Source of the DNA: Gnetum montanum
Lineage: Eukaryota; Streptophyta; Gnetopsida; Gnetales; Gnetaceae
Reading direction: 5' to 3'
Length of the DNA: 64,000 nt
Assembly (NCBI GenBank): GCA_015680685.1
Contig: MNCI01000651.1
Location: 1,131,507 to 1,195,506, forward strand
Part shown: in pieces, positions 36,142 to 47,867 of the stretch
Layout of the letters: each line of letters opens with the position of its first letter
Numbering within the stretch: position 1 is the stretch's first letter
Position numbers and translations under genes: made by a program
The notes under the pieces: model-generated
Database searches by the model: none
What the model saw: the letters and a program-made list of their open reading frames with translations, nothing else
Told to the model about the DNA's origin: nothing

Positions 36142-37100
36142 TGATGAGCATCAAAGTATTACGTCGATGATCCCCCATTGATGTAGCCTCGTTAACAAGA
36201 CCTCGTTAATGGGGCCTCGTTTACGTGGTGTTGCTTCATCAATGGGGCCATGTCAACATAGAATTTGCTATGTCTATGGGGCCCCATTGACACATCCTTA
36301 TAGTAAAAACTATAAATATGTGCTCACAGTCATGTTTATGGGAATATATTGTCATATTAGTAGTAGAGCTCTTACAGTTTTTTCATTTGAAAGTTAGAAT
36401 ATTTCTCTGAGTGCTTGCAACAAGAGTCAAAAAGTGTACGGATCCTTATTCAAGAATAGTTGTACCTGAACCACACTAGTGTGTACAGCAATAAAGATGA
36501 GCCTTTTGATCAAATCTTGCAATACTTAGAATAAATTAATGATTTATTTTTGCATTCATTATTTTCATTAAATATGCAATTAATGAAGCTAAATTAGACT
36601 TTAAGTGATTAGTTAATTGCTTAAGCTAAATAGATTAAACACATAAGTACGACAACTTTGAGCATAAACACACATTCACTTGGTAATCCTAATAGCGTTA
36701 TTTCTTGGTGTGCTTAGTGGCATAGCACTTTGTAACCTAGCAATGGATATGTGGGTTCAAGACATATATAGAAAGTGGGACAAAATTCTTATGTTAGGAC
36801 TAGTTAGAGATTAGTTAGGTAGTTAAATTAGATTAGCTATTAAATCACTTTATCTCTTTCTTTAAGTACCAAGGAATATAAAACATAAAATAATAAAAAT
36901 CATATGTCTCAATTACACTTAACCATATACTTGTGCATCAAAAGTCTAATTGGAAAGACAAAAAATGACCATTAGGGCAACATTCACTTCTTAGAAGATG
37001 AGTGTATCAGAAACTATAGAGTCCAGGGAATTTGACAAGATCACGCATGAGTGCTTCATGATTCGTATGGTTGGGCATAGGGGGACCTCATTGCTCATCA
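36142..37100 (+). repeat. L-family LTR, complete, 3' LTR of copy 2
   Basis: 959 bp from TGATGAGCATC to ...TTGCTCATCA. It is preceded by tcgtaggggta, a short polypurine tract. It contains ctataaatatg (TATA-like, near 36312) and the family words tctgagtgcttgcaac and gtatggttgggcatagg. It is the most complete copy for defining the family. Confidence 0.85.
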
Positions 37101-39439
37101 CTAGCCAACATTAAGCTATAAATTTTTAAAAGGGATGATATAAGAAATTTTAAAACTAATCTAATAGAGGCAAGGATTTGTAATGAATGTAAGTAAAAAT
37201 TTAAGTTTCAGTTTTAGTATATAGTTTTGTTTTAGAAAACTATTAAGCTATTAGATAGAATGTTATGGTTGTTGCACATATTATATGATCTTGATAGTGC
37301 AAACTCTCATGACATGATATGATTTTTATTGTGTTCTTTTTAATTAGCATGGACTAGTGGCTTATGATTGTTATGTATAGAGTAGCTAGTTGTGATTGTG
37401 TGTATGTCTTCTTTGCTATGTTATATGATTTTATTATGGAGGTTTTTTCTTCTATTGTTACTTTTGACTCAATGTATCATCCAATTTGAGTTATCATATT
37501 TCTTTATATATCTCTCATTAGCTTATGGTCTTGTCCTCAACTAGGTTTATGGGATGTGGCAATCAAGGTGTTACATAGTGGCATTAAAGTACACTACTTT
37601 AATGATATAGGATATTTGTGGTACTTATCTCTTTTGATTTTGAGACATAGATTTTAGGTAGATGTGGATCTAGTTCAAGTAGGGCTCATGATACTAATCA
37701 ATCTTGGGCATAGCTAGAGTAGTGACCATAGATTGTAGGTAGTGGTTTTGGAAGAAAGCAAGTAAAGATTTCTAGGCAATTATAGTTCATATAGCAACAT
37801 GCAATAGGTGCAACTTCTCCTCTAATTATTAAGGAGGTGGAAAGTGGTAGTGGTAGGGATTCTATTATATAGCCTACTAGTAGAGAGCTAGTGAAGAAGT
37901 TCTGTAAGCTAGGACCTTCTAAATTTATTAGTATTAAGGATTCTACTTTGGTGATAGAGTGGCCAGAGAAGGTAAGGAAAATTTTGATTTGATATGTTAC
38001 ATTTTAACATAGTAGATCAAATTGAAAACATACAAGATAGTTGGCACTTCTTAGTGATGGTAGAGGACTAAGGAGCATACCAAGAAATGAATGGATCATG
38101 AGGTATCTTAGGATGACTTCTTAATATCTTTTAATGCTAGATATCTTTCTACTCAGCATGCTTAGGTAAGAAGGATGATTTTTACAAATTATTATAGTGT
38201 AGGTATGAAGGATGAGTTTTACAAATTATTCTAGTATAGTTGGTCTATGATAGAGTATTATACCCATTTTCTAAGCTTAGTAATTATGCTACACACATGT
38301 AGGTGGATGTGAGGGCTAGCTTGAATAAGCTTATTAGAGGACTTAGATGTTCATTGAAGGATTATATCTTATCTTTTGGAGTGACTTCCCATGATGAGGC
38401 TAGAGATGTGGCCATGGATTTGAAGACGATCTAGAAGGAGGATGTAGTGCATCATGATAGGAGATAAGAACAAAAGAAAGGATAATCATCTCTAGGTAGG
38501 TCTAGCCCCTTCAAGCAGGCACATGGGTAAGGTAGTTGTGGATAGCAGTAGATAACTAGTAATGTTATCCACTTGTAGGATATGGATTTTCATTGACATG
38601 TTACATATGTGGTCAGTTAATGCATATTTAGAGGAATTACCTAAATTTTTTCTCTTATGGATAGTCAAGACATGGGACTAGGGATTGCCTAAAGTAGACA
38701 AGTGGTAGTGGGGAAGGAAGAAATAATGAATAGAGACCACTCATGAAAGAAGAACATGGTACATCTACTACGTAGATTGATGAAGCAAGAAAAAGTGCTC
38801 AAGGTTGGGTATATAATCTAATGGATTAGCCATTGACAGTGTAGCCCAACACAGTGATGGAGACAAGAGGTACAATCTTGAATCTTTTTGTATTAATTTT
38901 ATTTGATCATGGTGCTAGTCATTCATTCATAGATTCTAGTATTGTACACCTATTATCCTTTCCATGTCATGCTCTCCATCCTTGGTTGTTAGTATTTATT
39001 TTGAAGGGTCATGAAAACCAAATTAATTAGATTTAGAGAGATGCACTTGCATAGTTACAAGAGATATAGTGGAATCCTAAGTTGATCAAATGTACAAAGA
39101 TGTACTAGTATAATTATAAAAGATATAGTGGGTTAGTGATCTACATGTGATGGACCTTGGAAGGTATGACATGATAATGGATATCAAATGGTTGTTGCTA
39201 TTTAGTGTTACTATAGATTGTTGACAAATGTCTTGATATTGTAGATAGTTGATGGTGCATAGGTGGAGATTTAGACCTTTTGGAAATTTATGTAGTTAGA
39301 CTTAATACTCTCTTGGATGTTACATAGGATGCTCCAAAAGGGCATAGTTGCTATGTAGTTTTGGTGTACCATGTAGAGACCATTGAAATTGCTTAGATTT
39401 TAGTAGTCTAGGATTTTTAGATGTGTTGCATACCAAGTT

Positions 39440-39908
39440 TCAGAGTTTTCCATCTAGGAGAGAGGTTAAGTTCAAGAGCAAGCTTTAATTTGGTACACAG
39501 TCTATCTCCAAGGATCTACATAGGATGTCTTCAATGGATATGATAGAGTTGAAAATCTAGTTATTAAATTTTATGTATAGAGGCCTCATTCATCCCAATT
39601 TTTTTTCATGGGATGCTCTAGTGTTATTTGTTAGGAAAAAGTATGAGAGTTTATGATTGTGTTTTGATTAGAGGTAATTGAACTAGGTGACTATGAAGAA
39701 GAAGTAGCATATGCAATATATTAATGAATTGTTTATTTAACTATAAGGAGCTCATGTGTTCTTGAAGATTAATCTCAAGTTTGTATATCATAAGGTGCAA
39801 GTTCATTAGTAGGATGTGTCGAAGACTACATTTAGAATCCATTATGAATATGATGAGTTATTGGTTCTTCCATTTAGGTTGATGAATATGTTACTAATCT
39901 TTATGCAT
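39440..39908 (+). pseudogene. Gypsy-3 reverse transcriptase, N-terminal part
   Basis: Fragments in order match the usual RT start: REVKFKSKL, FGTQSIS, MDMIELK, LVLFVRKK, then DVSKTTFRIHYEYDEL and LPFRLMNMLLIFMH, where FGL(T)NAPATFM is expected. The frame leaves off at 39908, at the LINE insertion, and is picked up at 42008. It is interrupted by several TAG/TAA codons at Gln or Trp sites. Confidence 0.75.
39898..39908 (+). repeat. 11-bp target-site duplication of the LINE
   Basis: TCTTTATGCAT at 39898-39908 recurs at 41997-42007, either side of the LINE. Removing one copy with the LINE restores the gypsy-3 RT frame (...LIFMH then IMNIVI*PLLDQF). Confidence 0.9.
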
Positions 39909-41996
39909 CTTTTCATCATCATCATCATTTTAGCCTTGTCCCAACTAAATGGGATTGGCTACATAAGTTCATTTTTACCATTCGCCTTTATGAAAAGCTA
40001 GATCCTTGTTTATTTGTAGTTTCAGTAAATCATCTTTAATTTTTTTCATGTCTTATTTGGTCTTTCTTTTAATGGTTTTTTCAGAACATTATTGAGCAAC
40101 CTTTTTTATAGCCTCATTTTCTGGTCTTCTTTTCACATGTTTCAATCATTTAAGTTATCATTCTTGTACCTTATTCCAAGTCTTTTTATAATGTTTGTAT
40201 TATGTAGTTTATCTCTTCTAGTAACATTCAATATTCATTAAAGCATTTGTATTTCTACCACACTAATTTATTATTTATCCCTCTTTTTTACTACCCAACA
40301 TTTAGCACCATATAAGATAGCATGCCTAATTACTGTTTTATAAAAGTTTCCCTTTAGTTTTATTGGTATTATTTTACCACATAGAACATCACTAACTTGT
40401 CTTCATTTTCATCATCATACATAAAATTCTATTTCTTATATCTTTTTCAATTACACCATTTGATTGGAGGTTTGATCCTAGGCAACGAGACTATTTATAG
40501 TGAGGGACTTTTTAGCCTTGAGTTATTACTTCTATTTCACCACTATTTATGTTGTTATTAAAGTGACATTTTATATATTCTATTTTACTTTAGCTAATTT
40601 TTAAGCCTTTTGATGCTAGATCATGTTTCAACATCTTCATTTTAGAAGGAATATTTTCTTGAGCTATATCCACCAACACATTATCATCTACAATAGCATA
40701 CACTAAGGGATTTTTTTTCTTTTATTTCTTTGTTAATTCATCCATAATAATGACAAATAAGTACAAGCTAAGCGTAGACTCTTGATGTTGACTTACTATG
40801 ACTAGAAAATCATATGTTACTCCATGAGATGTTCTAATTTTAGAGGTTGCTCCTTCACACTTGTCTTGAATCACTTTAATATATTTATCAAGGATACTTT
40901 TCCTCTATAAAATATATGAAATAATATTTGTAGGCACTTTTTCATATGTTTTTTTCAAGTCAATGAAGATCATATGTTGATTTTTTCTACATTTTTAGAA
41001 TTTCTTCATCCATTATCATATCAAGAAAATAGCCTCTATAGTAGATCTCATTGGCATAAATCCAAATTGATTTTATGATATTTTTGATTCAATTCTAAGA
41101 TGTTTCTCTATGAATCTCTTCCAAAGCTTCATAGTATATCTCATTAACCTAATTTTTCTATGGTTTGCTAAATTTTGTAAGTCTCCTTTATTTTTACAAA
41201 TAGTAATAACAATGCTTTTTCTCCAATTATTGGGCATTTCTCCATCCATCAAAATTTTGTTAAATAATTGTGTCAACCAAGAAACTCCTGTATCTTCCAT
41301 TATTTTCCAAACTTCTATAGAAATGTTCACTGCTCCAATAGCTTTTCTATTTTTCATCTTAATAAGCTTGTCTTCACCTCAAAGAAGGAAAGTTCATTAA
41401 CTAAAGCAAAATTTGATTCTTCTTCTTGGATATCTTCTCTTGGTAATTTTTTATTTAATAATTCTTAAAAATAAAATTTCCACCTTTACAAAATTTCATT
41501 GTCTTTTACCAAGATTCTTTCATTTACTTCCTTGATGTATTTGACATGATAAATATCTTTATATTTCTTGTTTCTAATTTTTGCCAATTTATAAATAAAT
41601 TTTTCTCCTTCCTTTACTCTTAATTTCTCATAAAAGGTATCCAAGGCCTTATGTTTAACTCTGGCTATTGCTACAGTTTCCTTCTTTTTTCCCATTTTGT
41701 ATATTAGCATGTTTTCTTGGCTAACCGCTTTGCTACCATTTCTTATTTTGAATAACATGTTGCACTTCATTAGTTCACCATCATGTCTTCATTGGGATGT
41801 TCTTTTTGCTTTTTATTTCACCCAAAATCTTCTTTCCAATTTTTTAAATGTAACTTCCCATTTGGCCTCAAATTAAATTTGAAGAGTAATCCCAATTATT
41901 TCATGAACCAATTTTTCTATGAATAAGGTGATGTTATCTTCCTTCAAGTTCTACCATTTTATGCATTTAGTTCTTTTCTTGTTCTACATTTGAAGC
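39909..41996 (-). mobile_element. 5'-truncated RTE-type LINE
   Basis: The minus strand carries non-LTR RT wording. A linker (41770-41486, KEGEKFIYKLAKIRNKKYKD) is followed by RT proper (41357-41073: IGAVNISIEVWKIM, NWRKSIVITICKNKGDLQ, TMKLWKRFIEK). Further down are fragments GFMPMRSTIEAI, HMIFIDLKKTYEKVP and VMVDDNVLVD, in which the paired catalytic Asp survive. The 3' end is near 39910 with gggacaaggctaa and a (ATG)n tail, typical of plant RTE elements. The endonuclease domain is absent, so it is a 5' truncation. Several stops, dead. The flanking 11-bp duplication marks target-primed insertion. Confidence 0.88.
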
Positions 41997-42007
41997 TCTT
42001 TATGCAT

Positions 42008-42880
42008 ATTATGAACATTGTAATATGACCCCTTTTGGATCAATTTGTGATCATGTTTATAGATAACATTTTGGTGTATTCTATAAATGAGTAGCAACAT
42101 ACAAAGCACTTACAAAAATTATTGCAGACTATAAGGGAGTATTAATTGTATAATTAGCTATCCAAGTATTCCTCTTGGTAGTCAAAGATCCAATTTTTGG
42201 ACTATCTACTAACTCTCTCAGGATCCCACTTAGCAGGATAAGCACTATAGCTTTGGGTGATGATGCTTTTATAGTGTTAAGAGTTGGTATATTAGTAGAC
42301 ATAGTAAAGATTGTAGTAGCACAATAGTAGTCTATTTTGTAGTCTATTATAGAGGTTTAGAGTTTGTTGAAGATGATAGGTAATTATCATAGATTTATGA
42401 AGCATTTCTCTATGATAGAATCTCCTTTAATACAGTTATTAAGGAAGGAGGTTAATTTTACTTAGATCTTAGCTTGTCAAATAGCTTTTAATGAGCACAA
42501 ATTGATGATTGTTGCTTTTCTGATATTTCCTACATAAGGATGCTTATATGATGTATGCATTGATGCATCAAGTGATGGATTTGAATGTGTATTGGTGTAG
42601 GATGGATAAGTAGTGACATATGCTTTCCCATGAGACTTAATATCTAGTGCATGATTTGGAGTTAGAAGTAGTGGTGTTTTCCTTAAAGATTTAGCAACAT
42701 TATCTCTATGAAGGGCATGTGACTATATGGATAGATTTTGAGAGCCTCTAATATCTTATGAATTGCCAATAGTTGAACTTGGAACAACTAAGATGGATGC
42801 AATTGTTAGCTAATTTTGACTTCTCTATTAGGTATATGCCTAGTAAGACTAACTAGGTAGTAGATGCATGAAGATGGGTA
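42008..42880 (+). pseudogene. Gypsy-3 RT C-terminal part and RNase H
   Basis: It continues the RT frame with LDQFVIMFIDNILVYSINE. Further words are LLKMIGNYHRFMKHFSMIESPLIQLLRKEVNFT, readable at 42365-42465, and RNase H with CIDASSDGFECVLV near 42560. The expected order RT, connection, RNase H is kept. After ~42.9 kb nothing is readable, and integrase was not recognised. Confidence 0.75.
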
Positions 42881-43229
42881 GCTAGTAGGCTTAGTAGTTT
42901 GATCATTTGTTTGATATGTATGATAGACTCTAGGTGTAGTAGTAGTGATATACTTTATGTATAGAGTTAAGGTAATACATTACTATTGATGGACATGTTA
43001 CCATAGACAACTAGTGGATACTATAATAACATGACTAAGTTTATGTTCTAGTAGCTCTTTAAGTCTAGTTGATGGATGAGACATAAATTCATTGATACAA
43101 TTTGCATTTGGATTGTGAAAAGATGTACTAGAATTTTAAATGTGCATATTGCTGACTTGGTATAAAGAAGGATATAGATGAATGTGTTTCTCATTACCTA
43201 ATCTATCAACATGTGAAAATAGAGTACAA

Positions 43230-43837
43230 GAGGCCAATGCTATTGGATTACCAATTGCTTACCTAAACATAGAGTATCCATTTTCACTTTCTTTATACAT
43301 CTTGAACTTATGCCAATGCTACTGGATTACCAAGTGCTTATTGCCGAGGATACTAAGTATTCATTATTGGGATTACCAAGCATTAGTATAGTATGCTTGA
43401 AGTGGTTGTACTCATGTTACTATGGAATAAAATATTATATTCTTAAGTCTAGAAAAGTAAACTACATGGAAATTTAACTGCTTGAAAATAAACTTAATAT
43501 TAATCCAACTGCTGCAATGGAGAGAAGAAATCTTGATTTTATTATTGTCATGCAACAGTGTCCAAGTATATCTTGCACTTGAAGAAAAATCTATACAATT
43601 AATTCAATCCATGTTGTGGACACTCAAAGGGAAATTTCACTAAGTCTTATGGAAGAAAACTATAAGAGCTTTCTAGGAGAATGACCAAAAGTGTCATAAA
43701 TGTGGTCAGTATACACATTTATATAGGATTTATGAGGATTAGCATTGATGCATATGTGCCAACACATCCAAGGATGCATCAACGGGGATGTGTTGACAAG
43801 GTTGCATTAATGTAGCTAACTTATTGATACTTCATCA
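43230..43837 (-). repeat. Partial L-family LTR, 3' LTR of gypsy-2
   Basis: On the minus strand it starts TGATGAAGTATC right after the purine-rich cattagggta. Family words are recognisable, for example the reverse of ggattaccaagtgct. A ~85-bp internal repetition (ccaatgctattggattaccaa at 43236 and ccaatgctactggattaccaa at 43313) suggests a local duplication. The LTR 3' end is missing. Confidence 0.7.
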
Positions 43838-44039
43838 TACCCTAATGACTGATTGAAAACTTGTCCTTGAGTAAACAAAATGGGATAGAGTTTCTTACAA
43901 AATTTGTAGAAGTATAGAACTAACTAATTAACTATAATAAATAAATAAATAACTCTTGAGTGCTAGTTCGACTTATAATTTGCATGGATACAATATTGGT
44001 TTAGTGTATAAAAAATTTAGACACTTTAATAAAAATGGA

Positions 44040-45260
44040 AGGTGCTAGCTAGATGGATTGAGATGGGATAAATTCTTCACACTCTACTTGGAGGTGAGGG
44101 CTCCTATGATGTGGAGGGTCCTTCATCACATCCCTACTTTGCTAGAGGCCTATGCTATCCTACTACTACTGATGAAACTTAGAAGGCATATAGAAGTTCC
44201 TTCATTTTCACTTCCTTGCTTCATGGATCATGGAAGGTCTAGGTAGCTTTGCCTAGATGGGTTGGTGCTAGTATGTTTCATCAGTACGATAGTATTGTGA
44301 ACATCTTTTTTATGTTAATAAACCAAGCTGCAAATTGTTTTCATTCAACGTCAAATGTATCGAATAGGTTTTGCTATTTCTGGTAGTCACTTATTTGCCT
44401 AGCTAGGTTCTTAGAAAGTAATCTTTGATTGGTGAAATTTTTTTGAGAACTTCAAGCTCTACATTGGCCACTATAAAATTTTGGTTGATCTATTTATGGA
44501 GCTTGAAATTCTTCTCATAGAGAAGGTAGGAGTTGGTCACCTGCTTCTCTAACTTTGATCTTGTCCTTCTCACTATTTGCATTACCAAGTTTGCATTTCG
44601 GAGGTTGATGAGGTTAATGTACTTAGTCATCTCCTCGATTTGCAAATTCTTTAGGTGGATTTCTACTTGATTCTAGGCATTGAGACAATCAAATGTGGGC
44701 TGCTAAACATTGCCTTTTTACTAGAGTTGTTGGAGGGCCTTGTTCACCTTCACTTTTGCCAACTTAATTTCCTTTTCATTGATTTCTTTGTGCATCCTGA
44801 CTTGGTCCTTGTAGTGATTCTTTACTTATTCATACCTCAAGGATTTATTTTTCTAGGCTTCAATCTCAATTATGATCCTTTGATGAAGGGAACATACCTT
44901 CTTCATTGAGAGATTTCTATTCTTTATAGCCAACCTTCTTTAATCCAGGTTTAACTTAGTAAGTTGTTCTTGCTACTAGTAAATTCGCTCAATCATTTGG
45001 TCCTTTTATTACTTAGCATTTTGTATGTGATGATTGTCCTAGATGACCACAAGATTTTCTTTGCAAACTTGTTAAAGATCATAGCTAGAGGAATTTATCA
45101 TTGTCTCCAATAATGATGCATCAAAGGTTGTCATTTCCTTTGCATTCTTATCCTCTTGGTATTTTTGTTGAAGCTATTGGAAAGGTTCATCTCTAGTGAG
45201 CACATGCATGGAATTCCAATAGAGAACCTTGTCTCTTAGTTTGAATGTAACTTTTCTAAA
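44040..45260 (-). pseudogene. Extra ORF, copy 3 (C-terminal part only)
   Basis: The minus strand reads a coiled-coil-like segment homologous to copies 1 and 2: QVCKENL, HKEINEKEIKLAKVKVNKALQQL, IEEMTKYINLINLRNANL, SKLEKQVTNSYLLYEKNFKLHK, then FDVE*KQFAAWFINIKKMF and a decayed C-terminus. Homology begins near 45260, directly after integrase sequence. The N-terminal half, including the PF20167-like core, is therefore deleted. The plus-strand open frames 44058-44246 and 44655-44909 are shadows. Confidence 0.7.
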
Positions 45261-46675
45261 CCATGCATCATGACATTATTTATTGTATGCCTTGTGAACT
45301 TTATTCATAATGAAGGCATGTTGAGTATCATATGTTGTTCTTTTTGTGCTAGGTAAATGTCTAGGTTAAGCTCACATGTAGTTTTAAGTGTATGGAGTTA
45401 AGTTTGAATTGGAAGTTTGGATAACTTTTTATACACTAACTCGTAGAGAGAGTATCTTATATGAAGTTTTCATATTGAACGATATGCCCAAAGGGAATTT
45501 TTGAGTTTAGGTACTCCAGTCCTTCCTATATTTACTAATGATTCATGTTAAGATTTGAGTAATCTCCCTATTGGTTACTTCAATTGAATCATTGGCTTGA
45601 GGATGGTAAGGTGTTTTAAGTTTATGTTGCACCCTCAAGCATTTCATTAACTTGCAAAAGCTAGCATTTGTGAAGTGCTTTCTATTATTAGAAATTAGTG
45701 CTCTAGGCACACCAAGCTTGTTTACCACATATTGTTGAAAAAATCAAGTTGTAATAGTAGAGGTACATTAAAAAAATGATTATAACTTTAGCTCATTTTG
45801 TATAGTAGTCAACATCAACAATGATATATGACTTCTCATTGGACATGGAAGTGATGGATCCCATGAAGTTAATCCTCCAAAGGTCACAAGGCTCTAGTGG
45901 TTGAATCCACTATTGGGGCCCTTCCATTCTAGCTATCATTCCGCCATCTCGTTGGCATCTTTCACACAAATGGATGAAATGGTGGAAGTCCCTGAATATT
46001 ATTACCCAAAAATACCCTACAATAAAGATCTTTGTGGTCATCCTTCTTCTTGCATAGTGGCCTCCAAAAGAAACCTCATGAGCATCTTGAATGACTCTTA
46101 GCTAATCTACATCAGGTATGCATCATTGTATTAGGCTATCAGCACAAACCTTGTAAATATTACCCTCTATTTATATGTAGTATTTAACTTAGTGGAGAAA
46201 TTACTATTTCTTCCTATGGTCCCATGTAGTAGGAGTCCTCTATGTGAGTAGATATGAGAGAAATTCATCGTACCAATTTGTGATCCTTGGTGCATAAGCT
46301 CTAGTTGCCTTAGCAAAGAGAAGCTCATTTTAAAATTGATCAAATAAGGGCTTTTCATGATCATTGTTATCCCATCTTAACCGAGATAGATGATCTACAA
46401 CTATATTCTTGGTTTTCTTTCTGTCCATCATTGTTAGATCAAACTCCTACAAGATCACTAACCACTATATAATATGAGGGTTTACTATTGGCTTATTCAT
46501 CAAGAAGGGAACTGCACTATGATTAGTATGCACAAAAATTGAATATTTAAGCACATAGTGCTTGAATTTCTCTAGAGCATACAACACCACCATGGGTTCC
46601 TTTTTTGTAGTGATGTAATTGAGTTATGCATCCATAATGCTCCTACTTTTACAATGGATATGCTATGGATGTTTT
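45261..46675 (-). pseudogene. Gypsy-2 RNase H C-terminal part and integrase
   Basis: It starts with KHP, SIMDA and TTKKEPMVV, the normal continuation of RNase H, then VHTNHSAVPFLMNKPIV and FDLTMMDRKKTKNIVVDHLSRL. The zinc finger region follows (IQDAHEVSFGGHYARRR), then the integrase core including INFMGSI and VDVDYYTK. The open stretch 45728-45543 is FGVPRA..S-like (LGVPRALISNNRKHF, then TPYHPQANDSIEVTNREI), with the D.....E motif partly changed (SDxG reads SNNR). It ends in LWAYRS-like sequence near 45480. Stops interrupt it. Confidence 0.85.
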
Positions 46676-47645
46676 TGGTGTAGGGATGTTGTACCTTGAT
46701 AAACCCTAATAGGACCCAATCCACAACTTCTAAGTAAATCTAGTTTAGAAAGTAAGAGCAACATAATGAAATATATAAAAATTCCCTTTTAGTAAGAAAA
46801 TTCTCAAATACATAGAAAATACATCAAAGATGAGGAGCCAAGCTTAACTCACAAGCCTCCTAAGGATCTTAAAGGCCACACTTGTCCTCTCTTAATCCTC
46901 AATTTCTCAAAATGGAGCCCAAGCTCAAGACAAGACACTTATAAGAGATTCTCCTAATCTCTCTCAAGTGCTCTCCCTTGCCTCTCATTCAACTTCCTTG
47001 CACAAGCTCTCTCTCTTGCCCTCTATTGGGATGTTTGGCCTTCAGTGTTTGTACTTTGGCCCTTGGCACTTTGGCACCAATAATAATGAATTACATCAAT
47101 ATTTATAAGCAACCAAAAGGTAAAAACCCTAGAAACTTTTCCTCAACTAAACTTGAGGTTTTGCAGCTATTTCCCAAGTCTTCTCACCTTCTCCCCGATT
47201 GTTTTCATCTTGGTTTGGCTATTTCCTAGATTGAAATGAAAATTTTTGGAAGTTTCTCCATGCATCTAGGTCATCTCTAGCTTCATTTAGACATCTTATG
47301 TGAAAGCCTTACTCATGGAAGAGACATCTACTATTTTTTATAGACGTCTTTTATGGACTTGGGATTTCTTTACTTCAAGGGAGACATCGCTAGAAAGACA
47401 TCTATCTTTTTGGGGATATGTCTATCCTAAAGGTGCCAAAAATAAAAATGCTTGTCTTGATGTTGAAAGCCTTTAGATACCTCCCAACATGTCCCCATAA
47501 ATCCTAGAACCCTCTAAACTCAACAAAATAAGCCCAAAACACCCTAAAACATACCAAAACATCCAAAAATCATCCCCAACAAAAGCAACATAAAAAACAC
47601 ATAACACATAGGGTAGAACAAGGGGATTAGAAGGGGAAGGCACCA
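46676..47645 (-). repeat. Element-3 3' LTR
   Basis: It pairs with 49393-50340. Shared runs include tagtttagaaagtaag, gaaatatataaaaattccc, caagacacttataagaga and acacataacacatagggtag. The open frame 46978-47229 has a counterpart in the other LTR (49685-49963), so it is LTR sequence and not a gene. Confidence 0.88.
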
Positions 47646-47867
47646 TGCCCCCATGACTCAAGGCCATTACAATAATCATGACTCGATGCCTTACAAACAT
47701 GAGAATAAATATCATTGGAGGTTTTGGTCTTGAGCTTTTTTTGCTCATGGTGGCTTGTCCTCATGCCCCACCATGTTTCCTTTAGCTGAATCTCCTTGGA
47801 ATGCTTTCCTTACATCCCCATGATGACTCAAACCTATAACAAATAAAGAATAAGAAAAATAAAAGGA

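Larger units (their letters stand above)
31940..37100 (+). mobile_element. Gypsy-1-family fragment, copy 2 (F block, extra ORF, 3' LTR)
   Basis: It repeats the 3' third of gypsy-1 in the same order and orientation: F block at 31940-32350, extra ORF at 33115-35905, L-family LTR at 36142-37100. No gag, protease or polymerase was read upstream, so this is a 5'-truncated element. With copy 1 it makes two tandem-looking units about 6 kb apart. The copies are diverged enough to be independent old insertions rather than a recent duplication. Confidence 0.7.
37101..43160 (+). mobile_element. Gypsy-3: chromovirus-like Ty3/gypsy element, split by a LINE
   Basis: The 5' LTR probably ends ...aaggtgttaca at 37575. 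It is followed by TGGCATTAAAGT (37579-37590), a tRNA-Met PBS changed only by transitions from TGGTATCAGAG. Then come gag with a zinc-knuckle remnant (CYICGQLMHI near 38610), a protease-like LFDHGASHSFI (near 38905), RT (39440-39908, resuming at 42008) and RNase H (~42370-42880). RT reads KTTFRIHYEYDELLVLPF and, after the insertion, LDQFVIMFIDNILVYS. This is Del/Tekay-like wording as I recall it. One RT catalytic Asp is now Asn. No integrase or 3' LTR was recognised before the next element. Confidence 0.75.
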
